DNA from: Longilinea sp964536805 | GTDB lineage: Bacteria > Chloroflexota > Anaerolineae > Anaerolineales > Anaerolineaceae | Direction of reading: 5' to 3' | DNA length: 64,000 nt | Assembly (NCBI GenBank): GCA_964536805.1 | Contig: CAZHYQ010000002.1 | Coordinates: forward strand, 1 to 64,000 | Shown: piece after piece, positions 8,574-18,766 of the stretch | How positions within the stretch are numbered: the first letter of the stretch is position 1 | Layout: each line of letters begins with the position of its first letter | Notes under the pieces: generated by a model | The model's database searches: none | What the model was told of the DNA's origin: nothing | Seen by the model: only the letters and a program-made list of their open reading frames with translations | Position numbers and translations under genes: made by a program

Positions 8574-10180
8574 GCGATCTGCCGCTGGTTGTCAAGGATT
8601 TGACTTTCCGGTACCGGCGGCGGGAAGAACCCGCCATCGACCATATCAGTTTCGAATTGCACCCCGGTCAGGTCATGCTTATCGCTGGTTCCAGCGGCTG
8701 TGGAAAGACCACGCTGATGCGTTGCATCAATGGTCTCATTCCCAACACCTACAGCGGCGAAATGAGCGGCGAGATTCTACTGTTTGGCAAATCGGTCACC
8801 GAGATGGAGATGGCCGAAATTTCGCAAACCGTCGGTACGCTGCTGCAGGACCCCGAACGGCAAATTCTGGGCAGCTACGTGATCAATGAAGTGGCCTTTG
8901 GATTGGAAAACCTGGGCGTGCCGCGGGATGAAATGCTGCGGCGCATAGACACTGCTTTGGAACGGTTGAACATTCTTTACCTGCGCGACCGCGAAACCTT
9001 TGGAAATTCCGGCGGTGAAAAACAAAAGATCGCCCTTGCCGGCGTGTTGGCCATGGCGCCCCGGATCCTGTTGTTGGATGAGCCGCTGGCCAGCCTCGAC
9101 CCGGCTTCCGCGCAGGAAGCCCTGCTAATCTTCCGCCAGTTGGCCGATGAAGGCATCGCGGTCATGATTGTCGAGCACCGCGTCGAGGATGTGCTTGCCA
9201 TCCATCCCGATATTGTTTTATACATGGAAGACGGCAAGGCTACCTATTACGGCGATGTGGAAGGGCTGATGAAGGTGGTCGATTATCACTGCATCCGCTT
9301 GCCTGCCGAAGTGGTGGTGGAGCGTGCCAGGCAGGATGATGAGGAGCCTTACCGACCTGCCCTCAAGCCGGCCGGGCGCGAAGCACTTGTTAAATTCGAG
9401 GATGTTCATTTCCGCTATGCGCCGGATCTCCCCGAGGTGCTAAAAGGCATCGATTTCACCATCCGCCAGGGAGATGTCATTGCCATCCTTGGGCACAATG
9501 GCTCAGGCAAGACGACACTGGTCAAGCATGCGTTGGGGTTGCTGAAACCCACCAGCGGCCGGGTGCTGCTGGAAGGACAGGATACGCACAAGATCAGTGT
9601 TGCTCAGGCTTCCAATACCATAGGGTATGTTTTTCAAAGTCCTTCGCAAATGCTGTTTGCCCAGACGGTGGAAGATGAACTGGCTTTTGGCCCAAAAAAC
9701 CTCAAACACCCGAGCGAAACCATCCGGCGGGATGTGAATTGGGCCATCGAGACTGTCAATTTGAAAAGCGAACTCAAAATGCCGCCGTTGGCCCTATCCT
9801 TTGGCCAGCAAAAACGCATCAGCATCGCCGCGGTGCTGGCCATGCGCTCGCGCATCCTGATGATGGATGAGCCCACCGCCGGCCAGGATTATTGGAACTA
9901 CAAAGCCTTCATGGACAGCATTCTGCAAATGCCAGGCTTTGACTCTGTTCTGTTTATCACGCACGATGTCGATCTGGCCGTCATCTATGCCACCCGTGTG
10001 CTGCTGGTGTACGGCGGCAAATTGGTCGCGGATGGCACCCCTTACGAGGTTATGAAGGATGAGAGTCTGCTGCGCTCTTCACGGGTAATTCCGACCTCGT
10101 TGCTTAACCTGAACTTGCGCCATTATCCTCTTACAGGATCTTTTTACCGTGCCGAAACGCTGGCCCATTTGATTGGTTAA
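8570..10180 (+). CDS. ECF transporter double ATPase (two fused ABC domains)
   Basis: A 536-residue cytoplasmic energy-coupling subunit with two ABC domains, as in YkoD. Domain 1 (about 1-245) has Walker A GSSGCGKTT, signature NSGGEKQKIA and Walker B ILLLDEP. Domain 2 (about 265-530) has Walker A GHNGSGKTT, Q-loop FQSPSQMLF, a signature degenerated to LSFGQQKRIS, and Walker B ILMMDEP. One fused chain replaces the usual EcfA1/EcfA2 pair. It is translationally coupled to the SAM hydrolase upstream and precedes the S and T subunits. Confidence 0.93.
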   Translation: MSDLPLVVKDLTFRYRRREEPAIDHISFELHPGQVMLIAGSSGCGKTTLMRCINGLIPNTYSGEMSGEILLFGKSVTEMEMAEISQTVGTLLQDPERQILGSYVINEVAFGLENLGVPRDEMLRRIDTALERLNILYLRDRETFGNSGGEKQKIALAGVLAMAPRILLLDEPLASLDPASAQEALLIFRQLADEGIAVMIVEHRVEDVLAIHPDIVLYMEDGKATYYGDVEGLMKVVDYHCIRLPAEVVVERARQDDEEPYRPALKPAGREALVKFEDVHFRYAPDLPEVLKGIDFTIRQGDVIAILGHNGSGKTTLVKHALGLLKPTSGRVLLEGQDTHKISVAQASNTIGYVFQSPSQMLFAQTVEDELAFGPKNLKHPSETIRRDVNWAIETVNLKSELKMPPLALSFGQQKRISIAAVLAMRSRILMMDEPTAGQDYWNYKAFMDSILQMPGFDSVLFITHDVDLAVIYATRVLLVYGGKLVADGTPYEVMKDESLLRSSRVIPTSLLNLNLRHYPLTGSFYRAETLAHLIG

Positions 10181-10264
10181 TATATACATGGTGGTTACCT
10201 TTCAATGGTGCAGTTTTGCCAGAGAAAGCGATTTATCCTTCATTTTCCAGCCAAAGGAGTAAAG

Positions 10265-10813
10265 ATGAAAACCAAATCGATATGGAAGTTCGGAACGCGC
10301 GAGGTCGTTTATGCCGCCATCGGCGCTGCGTTGTATGCAGTGCTAGCCCTCGCCACCAACGCGCTGCAGATCCCCAGTGCAGGAAACGTTTCCTTCCGGC
10401 CAGCAGTGGTCATTCCAATGTTCTTCGGCGTCGCTTTCGGCCCGATCGTCGGTTTCATTTCCGGTTTTCTGGGCAATTTCATCAGCGACCAGATCGCCGG
10501 GTATGGCTTCTGGCCCTGGTGGGACCTGGGAAACGGCATCATGGGCCTGATCCCCGGTCTGATCGCTGCATCCATCGTCAGCTACAAGTCGGGTAAATCC
10601 ATCCTCAAAGCCGAGATCTTCTGCGTCATCGGCATTGTGGTGGGTATGGGCATCGCCTCCCTTTCCGAGATGTGGGTGTCCGGCGCGGACATAAAAACTG
10701 TGCTGGTTGGCAATTTCATTCCTGCCGTTGTCCCAAATCTCATCAATGGGCTTATCCTGGTGCCGCTGTTGATGATTGCTTACGACGCGGTTGTCTCCCG
10801 CTCCGGCCGGTAA
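10265..10813 (+). CDS. ECF transporter S component (substrate-binding membrane subunit)
   Basis: A 182-residue integral membrane protein with about six hydrophobic segments, resembling the ECF-type S components annotated as riboflavin-transporter-like. Features are REVVYAAIGAALYAVLALATN, then VSFRPAVVIPMFFGVAFGPIVGFISGFLGNFISD with a Gly-rich membrane entry. The start at 10265 is favoured over 10205 because AAAGGAG lies 5 bases upstream. It sits between the ATPase and the T subunit, so the complex is encoded in full. The substrate is not readable; the adjacent SAM hydrolase hints at a nucleoside, methionine-derived or vitamin-like compound. Confidence 0.85.
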   Translation: MKTKSIWKFGTREVVYAAIGAALYAVLALATNALQIPSAGNVSFRPAVVIPMFFGVAFGPIVGFISGFLGNFISDQIAGYGFWPWWDLGNGIMGLIPGLIAASIVSYKSGKSILKAEIFCVIGIVVGMGIASLSEMWVSGADIKTVLVGNFIPAVVPNLINGLILVPLLMIAYDAVVSRSGR

Positions 10814-10836
10814 ACCGCGTCTGATTGTGGCCAGAT

Positions 10837-10872
10837 TGGCGGCCGGCAGCTTTTCCCTGTTGCCGGCCGCCA
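10837..10872. other. Intercistronic 12-bp stem-loop between S and T genes
   Basis: TGGCGGCCGGCA (10837-10848) pairs perfectly with TGCCGGCCGCCA (10861-10872) around a 12-base loop. No U-tract follows, so it looks like an mRNA processing or stabilising hairpin rather than a terminator. Confidence 0.6.
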
Positions 10873-10902
10873 GCAAAACCAAATTGATTTTCAGGATGCA
10901 CG

Positions 10903-11781
10903 ATGATCATTACCTGGCGCTATCATTCACACCATAGCCTGATGGAAAGCTTCGATCCGCGAACGCGTTGGATCTTCTCGCTCGCATTTCTTTTTTCCGT
11001 AACCATGTTTTGGGATGCGCGTTTTCTGATATTTTTCTTCATCCTTTCTTTTCTGTGGTATTTTTCCGGCCGCACGCGGTGGAGCGAAACCAAACGCGGT
11101 TGGATGCTGGTGAGCATTTTGCTTTTCACCATGATCGTGATCAATACGCTTATCACTGGCGGCGGGGCTGGCGGCGTCGTACCGGAGGGCGGCCGCCTGA
11201 TCTGGCCGGACGGCATTCCCCTGCCGTTTGGCATCCTCTGGCATTTTGGGCTGACCTATGATCGGCTGTGGTTTGCCGTCTGTCAGGTACTTCGCATTGG
11301 CAGCATCTCGGCCATGTTCCTGGCGATTCCCTTTACCATGGATCCAAGACTGTACGGCGTGACCTTTCGAAGGCTGGGCATTCCGGATAAACTGGCTTAT
11401 TCAATGGAATTGGCCTTCCGATATGTACCTACCCTGGGAAGGGATTTCAGCACCACCTACGACGCGCAGCGCGCTCGCGGGTACGAACTGGAACGCCTCA
11501 ACAGTAATATTTTTCAGCAAATCGCCCGCATTGCTCCGCTGGTTATCCCGGTTACCATGAATTCCATCTTGGCTGGCGAAGATATCGCCAATGCCATGGA
11601 CCTGCGCTGTTTTGGTACCCGCCCGCGCGAATGGTTGTATGAACTAAAATTCCAACGGCGCGATTACATCCTGCTAGCCTTCAGCGCATTAATGTTTCTG
11701 GCCAGTTTTGCTTTGTCAACCTACCCCTTGCACCTCGGCAAGTTTTGGGTGCCAGCCTTTTTAACAGCCATCGGCGGATAG
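10903..11781 (+). CDS. ECF transporter T component (CbiQ/EcfT family)
   Basis: A 292-residue membrane protein that couples the ATPase to the S subunit. It shows N-terminal and C-terminal membrane segments and a cytoplasmic coupling region with the two Ala-Arg-Gly-type motifs of the family: YDAQRARGYELERLN, and later AMDLRCFGTRPREWLYELKFQRRDY. It is the last gene of the operon with the ATPase and S component. A membrane segment pair (ILLAFSALMFLASFALSTY) ends the protein. Confidence 0.9.
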   Translation: MIITWRYHSHHSLMESFDPRTRWIFSLAFLFSVTMFWDARFLIFFFILSFLWYFSGRTRWSETKRGWMLVSILLFTMIVINTLITGGGAGGVVPEGGRLIWPDGIPLPFGILWHFGLTYDRLWFAVCQVLRIGSISAMFLAIPFTMDPRLYGVTFRRLGIPDKLAYSMELAFRYVPTLGRDFSTTYDAQRARGYELERLNSNIFQQIARIAPLVIPVTMNSILAGEDIANAMDLRCFGTRPREWLYELKFQRRDYILLAFSALMFLASFALSTYPLHLGKFWVPAFLTAIGG

Positions 11782-11827
11782 ATAATTATTTCCTTTAGCG
11801 CCAGCCATTTTGTACCTCCTTTGAATC

Positions 11828-11855
11828 TGAGGTTCATACCTCAATGAGGTATAAT
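11828..11855 (+). promoter_or_regulatory. Promoter with triple inverted-repeat operator
   Basis: Three alternating arms, TGAGGT (11828-11833), ACCTCA (11838-11843) and TGAGGT (11845-11850), make overlapping palindromes that run into a consensus TATAAT (11850-11855). The arms occupy the -35 to -10 space where no good -35 hexamer exists, as expected for a repressor or activator site. The expected start of transcription coincides with the ATG at 11862. Confidence 0.6.
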
Positions 11856-11861
11856 TTACGC

Positions 11862-12041
11862 ATGGATTGGATTGACGTTATACTTGGCATTGGATTGACT
11901 GTATTGATTTCCGTGGTGTTTGGCACACTGCTGCCGCCTTACGGCTATGCTTTTGGCGCACTCGCCGGCGGATTTCTCACCTGGCGCGCACTGAAGCGGC
12001 GGCGGCAATTGCTCGATAAAAGCGATAAAGAGAAGCAATAA
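11862..12041 (+). CDS. Small membrane protein, unknown
   Basis: A 59-residue protein beginning MDWIDVILG, with two hydrophobic segments (about 5-22 and 27-42) joined by a PPYGYAFGALAGG turn, and a Lys/Arg-rich tail (RALKRRRQLLDKSDKEKQ). An in-frame ATG at 11844 lies inside the -10 box and is unlikely to be used. The predicted transcript is leaderless. No family is recognised. It is expressed from its own promoter between the ECF operon and lacI, and could be a small stress or regulatory membrane peptide. Confidence 0.55.
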   Translation: MDWIDVILGIGLTVLISVVFGTLLPPYGYAFGALAGGFLTWRALKRRRQLLDKSDKEKQ

Positions 12042-12129
12042 TCCGTACTGGCGGGCAAAATCAAAATAATCTTCTGTGAAACTGTCATAATTCTAAGAAT
12101 ATATTAAGGGTTCTTGACAATTTAGCCAG

Positions 12130-12186
12130 TTGACTTTTAATGTGATAAGTTGTATCATGATTTGTGTAAGTGCTTTCACTAAAGCA
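12130..12186 (+). promoter_or_regulatory. lacI-type gene promoter and operator
   Basis: A promoter TTGACT (12130-12135), 17-base spacer, TATCAT (12153-12158) is visible; an overlapping TTGACA (12114-12119) with TTTAAT is an alternative. Just downstream of the expected start site is an inverted repeat TGCTTT-CACT-AAAGCA (12171-12186), a LacI/CcpA-like operator shape. It probably lets the regulator repress its own gene and, by read-through, the sugar operon. Confidence 0.65.
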
Positions 12187-12215
12187 TTTACATTTATTCC
12201 ACTCCCGCCTTATTC

Positions 12216-13220
12216 ATGACCAATAAAACCCTGCCCACCATTTACGATGTTGCGCGTACGGCTGGCGTATCCATAGCCACCGTATCCCGGGTGTTAAACG
12301 ACCCGCACAAGGTGAATGAGGAAACTCGGTCCGTGGTGATGAACGTCATTGACCGGTTGGGTTTCATCCCCAAAGCCGAAGCGCGTGCCCGCGCCATGCG
12401 CTCCACGGGACGCATCGGCGTACTCACCCCCTTCTTTACCGCTCCGTCCTTTGTTCAACGTCTGCGCGGCGCAGCCGAGGTCCTGAGCAAGCACAATTAT
12501 GAGTTGGTGATTTACACTGTCTATTCCAACAAACATCTCAACACTTACCTTGAAACATTGCCGATCGCGCATTCATTGGACGGTCTCATCATTCTCTCCT
12601 TACAATTCAGCGACCCTTATGCCGACCGGCTGGCGGCTCAGGGATTGGAAAGCGTACTGGTGGAGTACCCGCATGCCATGCTAAACAGCATCGAAATTGA
12701 CGATGTTGCCGGCGGCCATCTGGCTGCCGAATATCTGGTTAAAAAAGGATATTCCAGTTTTGGTTTTGTCGGCGATACCACCGTGCCGGAATTTGGCATT
12801 CACCCGATCACGCTGCGTCTGGCGGGTTTCCGCCGTGGTTTGAACGAAGCTGGTTTCGATTTGCCTGATGAGAATATCCTGCTGGTTTCCTATGATATGG
12901 AATCGACCCATAAAAAAGGCCGAGATTACCTGAAACGTGCCAACCGCCCGGCAGCAATTTTCGCCGCAACCGACCTTCAAGCCACTGCCATGCTGCGTGC
13001 ATCGCGCGATCTAGGCATCAAAGTTCCGCAAGAGCTTGCCATTCTCGGTTTCGACGACCTCGATCTGGCGGAATACGTCGGGTTGAGTACCATTAGCCAG
13101 CACCTGGATGAATCGGGGCGGGTTGCCGCCGAATTGCTTCTGGCACGGCTGGCCGATCCGCAACGGCCCGTCCAACATATCCAGTTGCCCCTGACTGTGA
13201 TTACCCGGGAAACAGCCTGA
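12216..13220 (+). CDS. LacI-family transcriptional regulator of the alpha-glucoside operon
   Basis: A 334-residue DNA-binding repressor with an N-terminal helix-turn-helix (TIYDVARTAGVSIATVSRVLND, residues about 8-29), a hinge helix near residue 60, and a periplasmic-binding-protein-like effector domain (IGVLTPFFTAPSF, DGLIILSL, AIFAATDLQATAMLRA, AILGFDDLDLAEY). It heads the gene set for a sugar-binding protein, two permeases and two glucoside enzymes, so its inducer is likely a disaccharide or a derivative. The gene is preceded by a palindromic operator candidate. Confidence 0.92.
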   Translation: MTNKTLPTIYDVARTAGVSIATVSRVLNDPHKVNEETRSVVMNVIDRLGFIPKAEARARAMRSTGRIGVLTPFFTAPSFVQRLRGAAEVLSKHNYELVIYTVYSNKHLNTYLETLPIAHSLDGLIILSLQFSDPYADRLAAQGLESVLVEYPHAMLNSIEIDDVAGGHLAAEYLVKKGYSSFGFVGDTTVPEFGIHPITLRLAGFRRGLNEAGFDLPDENILLVSYDMESTHKKGRDYLKRANRPAAIFAATDLQATAMLRASRDLGIKVPQELAILGFDDLDLAEYVGLSTISQHLDESGRVAAELLLARLADPQRPVQHIQLPLTVITRETA

Positions 13221-13348
13221 GTCGCAAACAGACTCAACTCAAAAACAAGGAGGTAGCAAATCACCAAATCCTATTGTTGTCACCACCTTAATCTTGGGGT
13301 CCACAGGACCAATCACCTGTTGATTCACAATACTCTCTTGGAGGAGAA

Positions 13349-14725
13349 ATGAAAAAGTACCTTTGGCAATTAGTGCTCGTTTTGGTCATCGCCAGCATGG
13401 CGATCAGCGCTTGCGGTACTGCCGCGACCGCGACGACCGCACCGTCGACCGGTGGCACCACCGGTGGCCAGGGATCCGAACAGGGTCAGGAACTGGCCGA
13501 TGCCTATGCCGGCAAACTGAAGGGTAAAGTCGTCACTATGGCTGGTCCCTTCACCGACAATGACGCGGTGAAATTCGATGACTCGGTCAAGGCGTTCGAA
13601 ACCGCAACCGGCATCGACATTCAATACTCAGGTTCGAAGGAATTCGAAGCCTCCATCGCCATCCGTGTGGAAGGCGGAGACGCCCCCGATATTGCCGATC
13701 TGCCGCAGCCTGGTTTGCTGAATACGCTCGTTCAGACCGGCAAGGTCATCGACCTGACCAATGTCATCAAGCAGGACTGGCTGAAGAAGAACTACAACCA
13801 GTCATGGCTTGACATGTCCATGATGACCGATCCAAACGGCAAGAAGATCATGGCTGGCATTTGGGCGCGTGTCAATGGCAAGTCGCTGGTTTGGTACCCG
13901 AAAGCCGAGTTTGACAAGGCTGGCTACAAAATCCCGACCACCTGGGACGAAATGATGGCCCTCACTCAGCAAATAGCCGATGACGGCGATGCTGCCTGGT
14001 GTATCGGAATTGAATCCGGTGCTGCCACTGGCTGGGCGATGACCGACTGGGTCGAGGAAGTCATGCTGCGCACGACTTCGCTGGAAAACTACGATAAGTG
14101 GGTTACCGGCCAGTTGAAGTTTGACTCCCCCGAAGTCCGCAAAGCTATGGACTACATCACCAAGATTTGGTTCAATGACAAATATGTCTACGGCGGCCGC
14201 GCGGCCATTGCCACCACAGCCTTCGGCGATGCCCCCAAGCCCATGTTCGACAATCCTCCCAAGTGCTGGCTGCATAAGCAGGGCAACTTCATCACCACCT
14301 TCTTCCCTGAGGGTAAGAAGGCTGGCGTCGATTATGATTTCTTCTACTTCCCTCCCATCGACCCGGCCTACGGCAAACCCGTGCTGGTTGCTGGTGACAT
14401 CTATGCCATGTTCCGCGATGCCCCTGAAGTCCGCGCTGTGATGCAATTCTTCTCAACCGGTGCTTCTCTGGAACAGTGGGTAAAGGCCGGCGGCGCGATT
14501 GCCCCCTACAAAGATGCCAGCCTTGACTGGTACTCCAACTCGGTTGACCGCGGCGTGGCCGAGATTATCCAGAATGCCTCCTCTGTCCGCTTCGACGGTT
14601 CTGATTTGATGCCCTCCGCGGTCGGCGCTGGTTCCTTCTGGAAGTCGATGACCTCCTATGTGACCGGATCGATCGATCTGGATACAGCTCTCAAGGAAAT
14701 CGACGCTTCCTGGCCCAAGAAATAA
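13349..14725 (+). CDS. ABC sugar-binding lipoprotein (alpha-glucoside type)
   Basis: A 458-residue extracellular solute-binding protein. A signal peptide ends in lipobox ISAC with the lipidated C22, followed by a short Thr/Gly-rich linker, then a family-1 binding domain (KGKVVTMAGPFTDNDAVKFDD, GDAPDIADLPQPGLL, DAAWCIGIESGAATGW). Trp and Tyr residues suit stacking on sugars. It is the best-translated-looking gene of the operon (GGAGG 6 bases before ATG) and is followed by a strong intercistronic hairpin. The enzymes downstream suggest sucrose, maltose, trehalose or related glucosides as ligand. Confidence 0.9.
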   Translation: MKKYLWQLVLVLVIASMAISACGTAATATTAPSTGGTTGGQGSEQGQELADAYAGKLKGKVVTMAGPFTDNDAVKFDDSVKAFETATGIDIQYSGSKEFEASIAIRVEGGDAPDIADLPQPGLLNTLVQTGKVIDLTNVIKQDWLKKNYNQSWLDMSMMTDPNGKKIMAGIWARVNGKSLVWYPKAEFDKAGYKIPTTWDEMMALTQQIADDGDAAWCIGIESGAATGWAMTDWVEEVMLRTTSLENYDKWVTGQLKFDSPEVRKAMDYITKIWFNDKYVYGGRAAIATTAFGDAPKPMFDNPPKCWLHKQGNFITTFFPEGKKAGVDYDFFYFPPIDPAYGKPVLVAGDIYAMFRDAPEVRAVMQFFSTGASLEQWVKAGGAIAPYKDASLDWYSNSVDRGVAEIIQNASSVRFDGSDLMPSAVGAGSFWKSMTSYVTGSIDLDTALKEIDASWPKK

Positions 14726-14779
14726 CCGGCCTGCTCAATCTGCCTTAACTTTCAGGTTCAGGCATCGATTGAATCCAAC

Positions 14780-14822
14780 GGGGAGCAGGGCAACCACCGC
14801 AGGGTGTGAAACCCTGCTCCCC
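14780..14822 (+). other. Intercistronic hairpin after the binding-protein gene
   Basis: An 11-bp perfect stem, GGGGAGCAGGG (14780-14790) with CCCTGCTCCCC (14812-14822), has a 21-base loop and no long U-tract. In sugar ABC operons such hairpins protect the binding-protein mRNA and reduce read-through to the permease genes. Confidence 0.7.
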
Positions 14823-14894
14823 TCCTTTGATCTATAATAATTTCATCCCAACCATCCGTATAAACCCCTAGACCAGTTCGAGAAGGGAGTCGCC

Positions 14895-16013
14895 ATGGCA
14901 ATTACAAGCGGCGAAAATAAAAAGCCCAACATCCTGGACCTGTTAGCGTCCTCTGTTGGACAAATTCTCATTTCATTGTTCGTTCCCATCCTAACCTTCC
15001 TCGTCCTCTGGCAGGGATATATTTTCCTGCGAGATTCCAACGCTCCTAAATTGGTCATTGTGTTGATCGCGGTTGTCTGGGGCGTCGGCGGTGTTGCACT
15101 CCTTTACTTCGTTTCGAACTGGCTGGTGGAAAAAACCTCCCGGCAATGGGTTCACCGCCTGCAGCCGTTTGTTTTCGTCGGCCCCGCCATCGCATTGTTA
15201 GCATGGTACCTGGCAATTCCAACGCTGCGCACGCTGTATTTAAGCTTCATGGATGCCAACAGCCGCAAATTTGTCGGGTTGGAAAACTTCGGCTTTGCCT
15301 TTACCGACCGGGTCATGCTTGAGGCATTCCGCAACAACCTCCTGTGGATGATCTTCGGCACTGCCTTCAGTGTTGGATTGGGACTTGCCATTGCTGTGTT
15401 GGCTGACCGCAGCCGTTTCGAAAAGGTGTACAAAGCCATCATATTCATGCCCATGGCAATCTCTTTTGTTGGCGCAGGCGTTATCTGGAAATTCATGTAT
15501 ACCTACAAAGGCGAAGGAACCGGGGTCGTCGAAATTGGCTTGCTCAACGCCATCTTATTGGCGCTGGGGGCCAAATCGCAACCCTGGTTGACCACCCCGC
15601 CCTGGAACAATTTCTTCCTGATCGTCATTATGGTCTGGCTGCAAACGGGCTATGCCATGGTGATTTTATCCTCGGCCATCAAATCCATTCCGGCTGAGTT
15701 GCTCGAAGCAGCCCGGGTGGATGGGGCCAACGAATTTCAGGTGTTCTTCCAGATCATGATTCCAGCCATCCGCGGCACGCTTATGTCGGTCATCACCACC
15801 ATCGTGATTTTCAGCCTGAAGCTGTTTGATATTGTGCGCGTCATGACAGGCGGCAACAACGGCACCAACGTGATTGCAAACGAGTTCTACATCGAACGAT
15901 TCACTTATGGCAATGCTGGACGAGCCAGCGCCATTGCCATCGTGTTGCTGGTCGCTGTCATTCCTGTCATTATTTACAACTTGCGGCAATTCCGCGAGAG
16001 GAGGGCTTTCTAA
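14895..16013 (+). CDS. ABC sugar permease, MalF-like
   Basis: A 372-residue inner-membrane permease with about eight hydrophobic segments. The cytoplasmic EAA loop EAARVDGANEFQVFFQIMIP contacts the ATPase. GAGAAGGGAG precedes the ATG. Its stop overlaps the next start as TAATG, so the two permeases are coupled. No ATPase gene is present in the operon, so a shared MalK/MsmX-type subunit elsewhere must energise it. The N-terminal about 85 residues hold two extra segments before the core, as in long MalF/AglF-type proteins. Confidence 0.9.
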   Translation: MAITSGENKKPNILDLLASSVGQILISLFVPILTFLVLWQGYIFLRDSNAPKLVIVLIAVVWGVGGVALLYFVSNWLVEKTSRQWVHRLQPFVFVGPAIALLAWYLAIPTLRTLYLSFMDANSRKFVGLENFGFAFTDRVMLEAFRNNLLWMIFGTAFSVGLGLAIAVLADRSRFEKVYKAIIFMPMAISFVGAGVIWKFMYTYKGEGTGVVEIGLLNAILLALGAKSQPWLTTPPWNNFFLIVIMVWLQTGYAMVILSSAIKSIPAELLEAARVDGANEFQVFFQIMIPAIRGTLMSVITTIVIFSLKLFDIVRVMTGGNNGTNVIANEFYIERFTYGNAGRASAIAIVLLVAVIPVIIYNLRQFRERRAF

Positions 16014-17122
16014 TGGCTGCAAATACCGCCAGCATGAAAAAACGGAAGTCTTCATCCGGCTTTTGGGTTAACTTTGTGTTGATCCTGATTTGCATTATCT
16101 GGTTGGTGCCGACCATTGGCGTGTTGGTCACCTCCTTTCGCGAACCTGCAGATATTTACGGCTCAGGCTGGTGGACTGTCTTCCCGCATCGCGGTTGGAC
16201 AAAAGCCAGCGAGATTGCCGTGGACCCGGCCATCGACGTCGACCAACCCTTCAAGATCGAAGGCATCACCTCCACCTTTACCGAAATGCGCCAGGGTGTG
16301 AAATTGGCGGATGGCCGCCGGCTTACATGGATTGGCAACAAACGCACCCGCCTGGTGAATGTGGAAACCTTCGGTTGGATTGGTTTTGACCTAAATCTGA
16401 CGCTGAAGAACTATCGCGACACAATCAGCGGCGGAACCGTGACTTACCTGGATGCGTCCGGCAATCAAATTCAACGCCAGGGCAACGATCTTGGCGGAGC
16501 CTTCCTCAACTCGATCGCGGTTGCGGTGCCAGCCACCATCATCCCCATTCTCATCGCGGCCTTCGCTGCCTACGGCTTTGCCTGGATGAATTTCCCCGGC
16601 CGCAAGTTCCTTTTTACCATCGTGGTCGGTCTCATCGTGGTGCCACTGCAAATTGCTCTTGTGCCTATCCTGCAGGATTACACGGCATTGAACTTGAACG
16701 GCACGTACCTGGCCATGTGGCTGGCGCACACCGGTTTCGGTTTGCCGTTGGCAGTTTATCTGCTGTACAACTACATTGGCGAGCTGCCGCGCGACATCCT
16801 TGAATCGGCATTCATCGACGGTGCATCTCACTTCACCATTTTCACCCAGCTCATCCTGCCGCTGTCGGTGCCGGCCTTGGCATCCTTTGCCATTTTCCAG
16901 TTCCTGTGGGTCTGGAACGACTATCTGGTCGCTCTGATCTTCCTGGGAGATAAGAACCGCGTCGTTACGATGGCGCTGGCTGCCATGGTGGGTGAAAAGG
17001 GCCAGGACTGGCACCTGCTAACCTCCGGCGCTTTTATCAGCATGATCCTGCCGTTGGTTGTTTTCTTCGCTCTGCAGCGCTACTTTGTGCGCGGTCTGAC
17101 GGCTGGTTCTGTAAAGGGTTAA
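16013..17122 (+). CDS. ABC sugar permease, MalG-like, with extracytoplasmic insertion
   Basis: A 369-residue permease. The core has the EAA loop ESAFIDGASHFTIFTQLILPLSVP and a C-terminal ALQRYFVRGLTAGSVKG tail typical of MalG. Between the first membrane segment (about 20-42) and the rest lies an unusually long polar region (about 45-130) containing WWTVFPHRGWTKAS, EITSTFTEMRQG-like and LTLKNYRDTI stretches. This extension is known from AglG-type alpha-glucoside permeases. It pairs with the MalF-like protein. Confidence 0.9.
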   Translation: MAANTASMKKRKSSSGFWVNFVLILICIIWLVPTIGVLVTSFREPADIYGSGWWTVFPHRGWTKASEIAVDPAIDVDQPFKIEGITSTFTEMRQGVKLADGRRLTWIGNKRTRLVNVETFGWIGFDLNLTLKNYRDTISGGTVTYLDASGNQIQRQGNDLGGAFLNSIAVAVPATIIPILIAAFAAYGFAWMNFPGRKFLFTIVVGLIVVPLQIALVPILQDYTALNLNGTYLAMWLAHTGFGLPLAVYLLYNYIGELPRDILESAFIDGASHFTIFTQLILPLSVPALASFAIFQFLWVWNDYLVALIFLGDKNRVVTMALAAMVGEKGQDWHLLTSGAFISMILPLVVFFALQRYFVRGLTAGSVKG

Positions 17123-17126
17123 CCCG

Positions 17127-18752
<1,626 letters not shown>

Positions 18753-18766
18753 AGAGGAATACTCGC

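Noticed and set aside
11844..11861. ATG at 11844 as start of the small membrane protein
   Set aside because: It lies in the -10 box and the operator arm, upstream of the predicted transcript start; ATG at 11862 is better.
13220..13349. Possible small gene after AAGGAGGT at about 13249
   Set aside because: No start codon in suitable spacing gives an open frame of useful length before the binding-protein gene.
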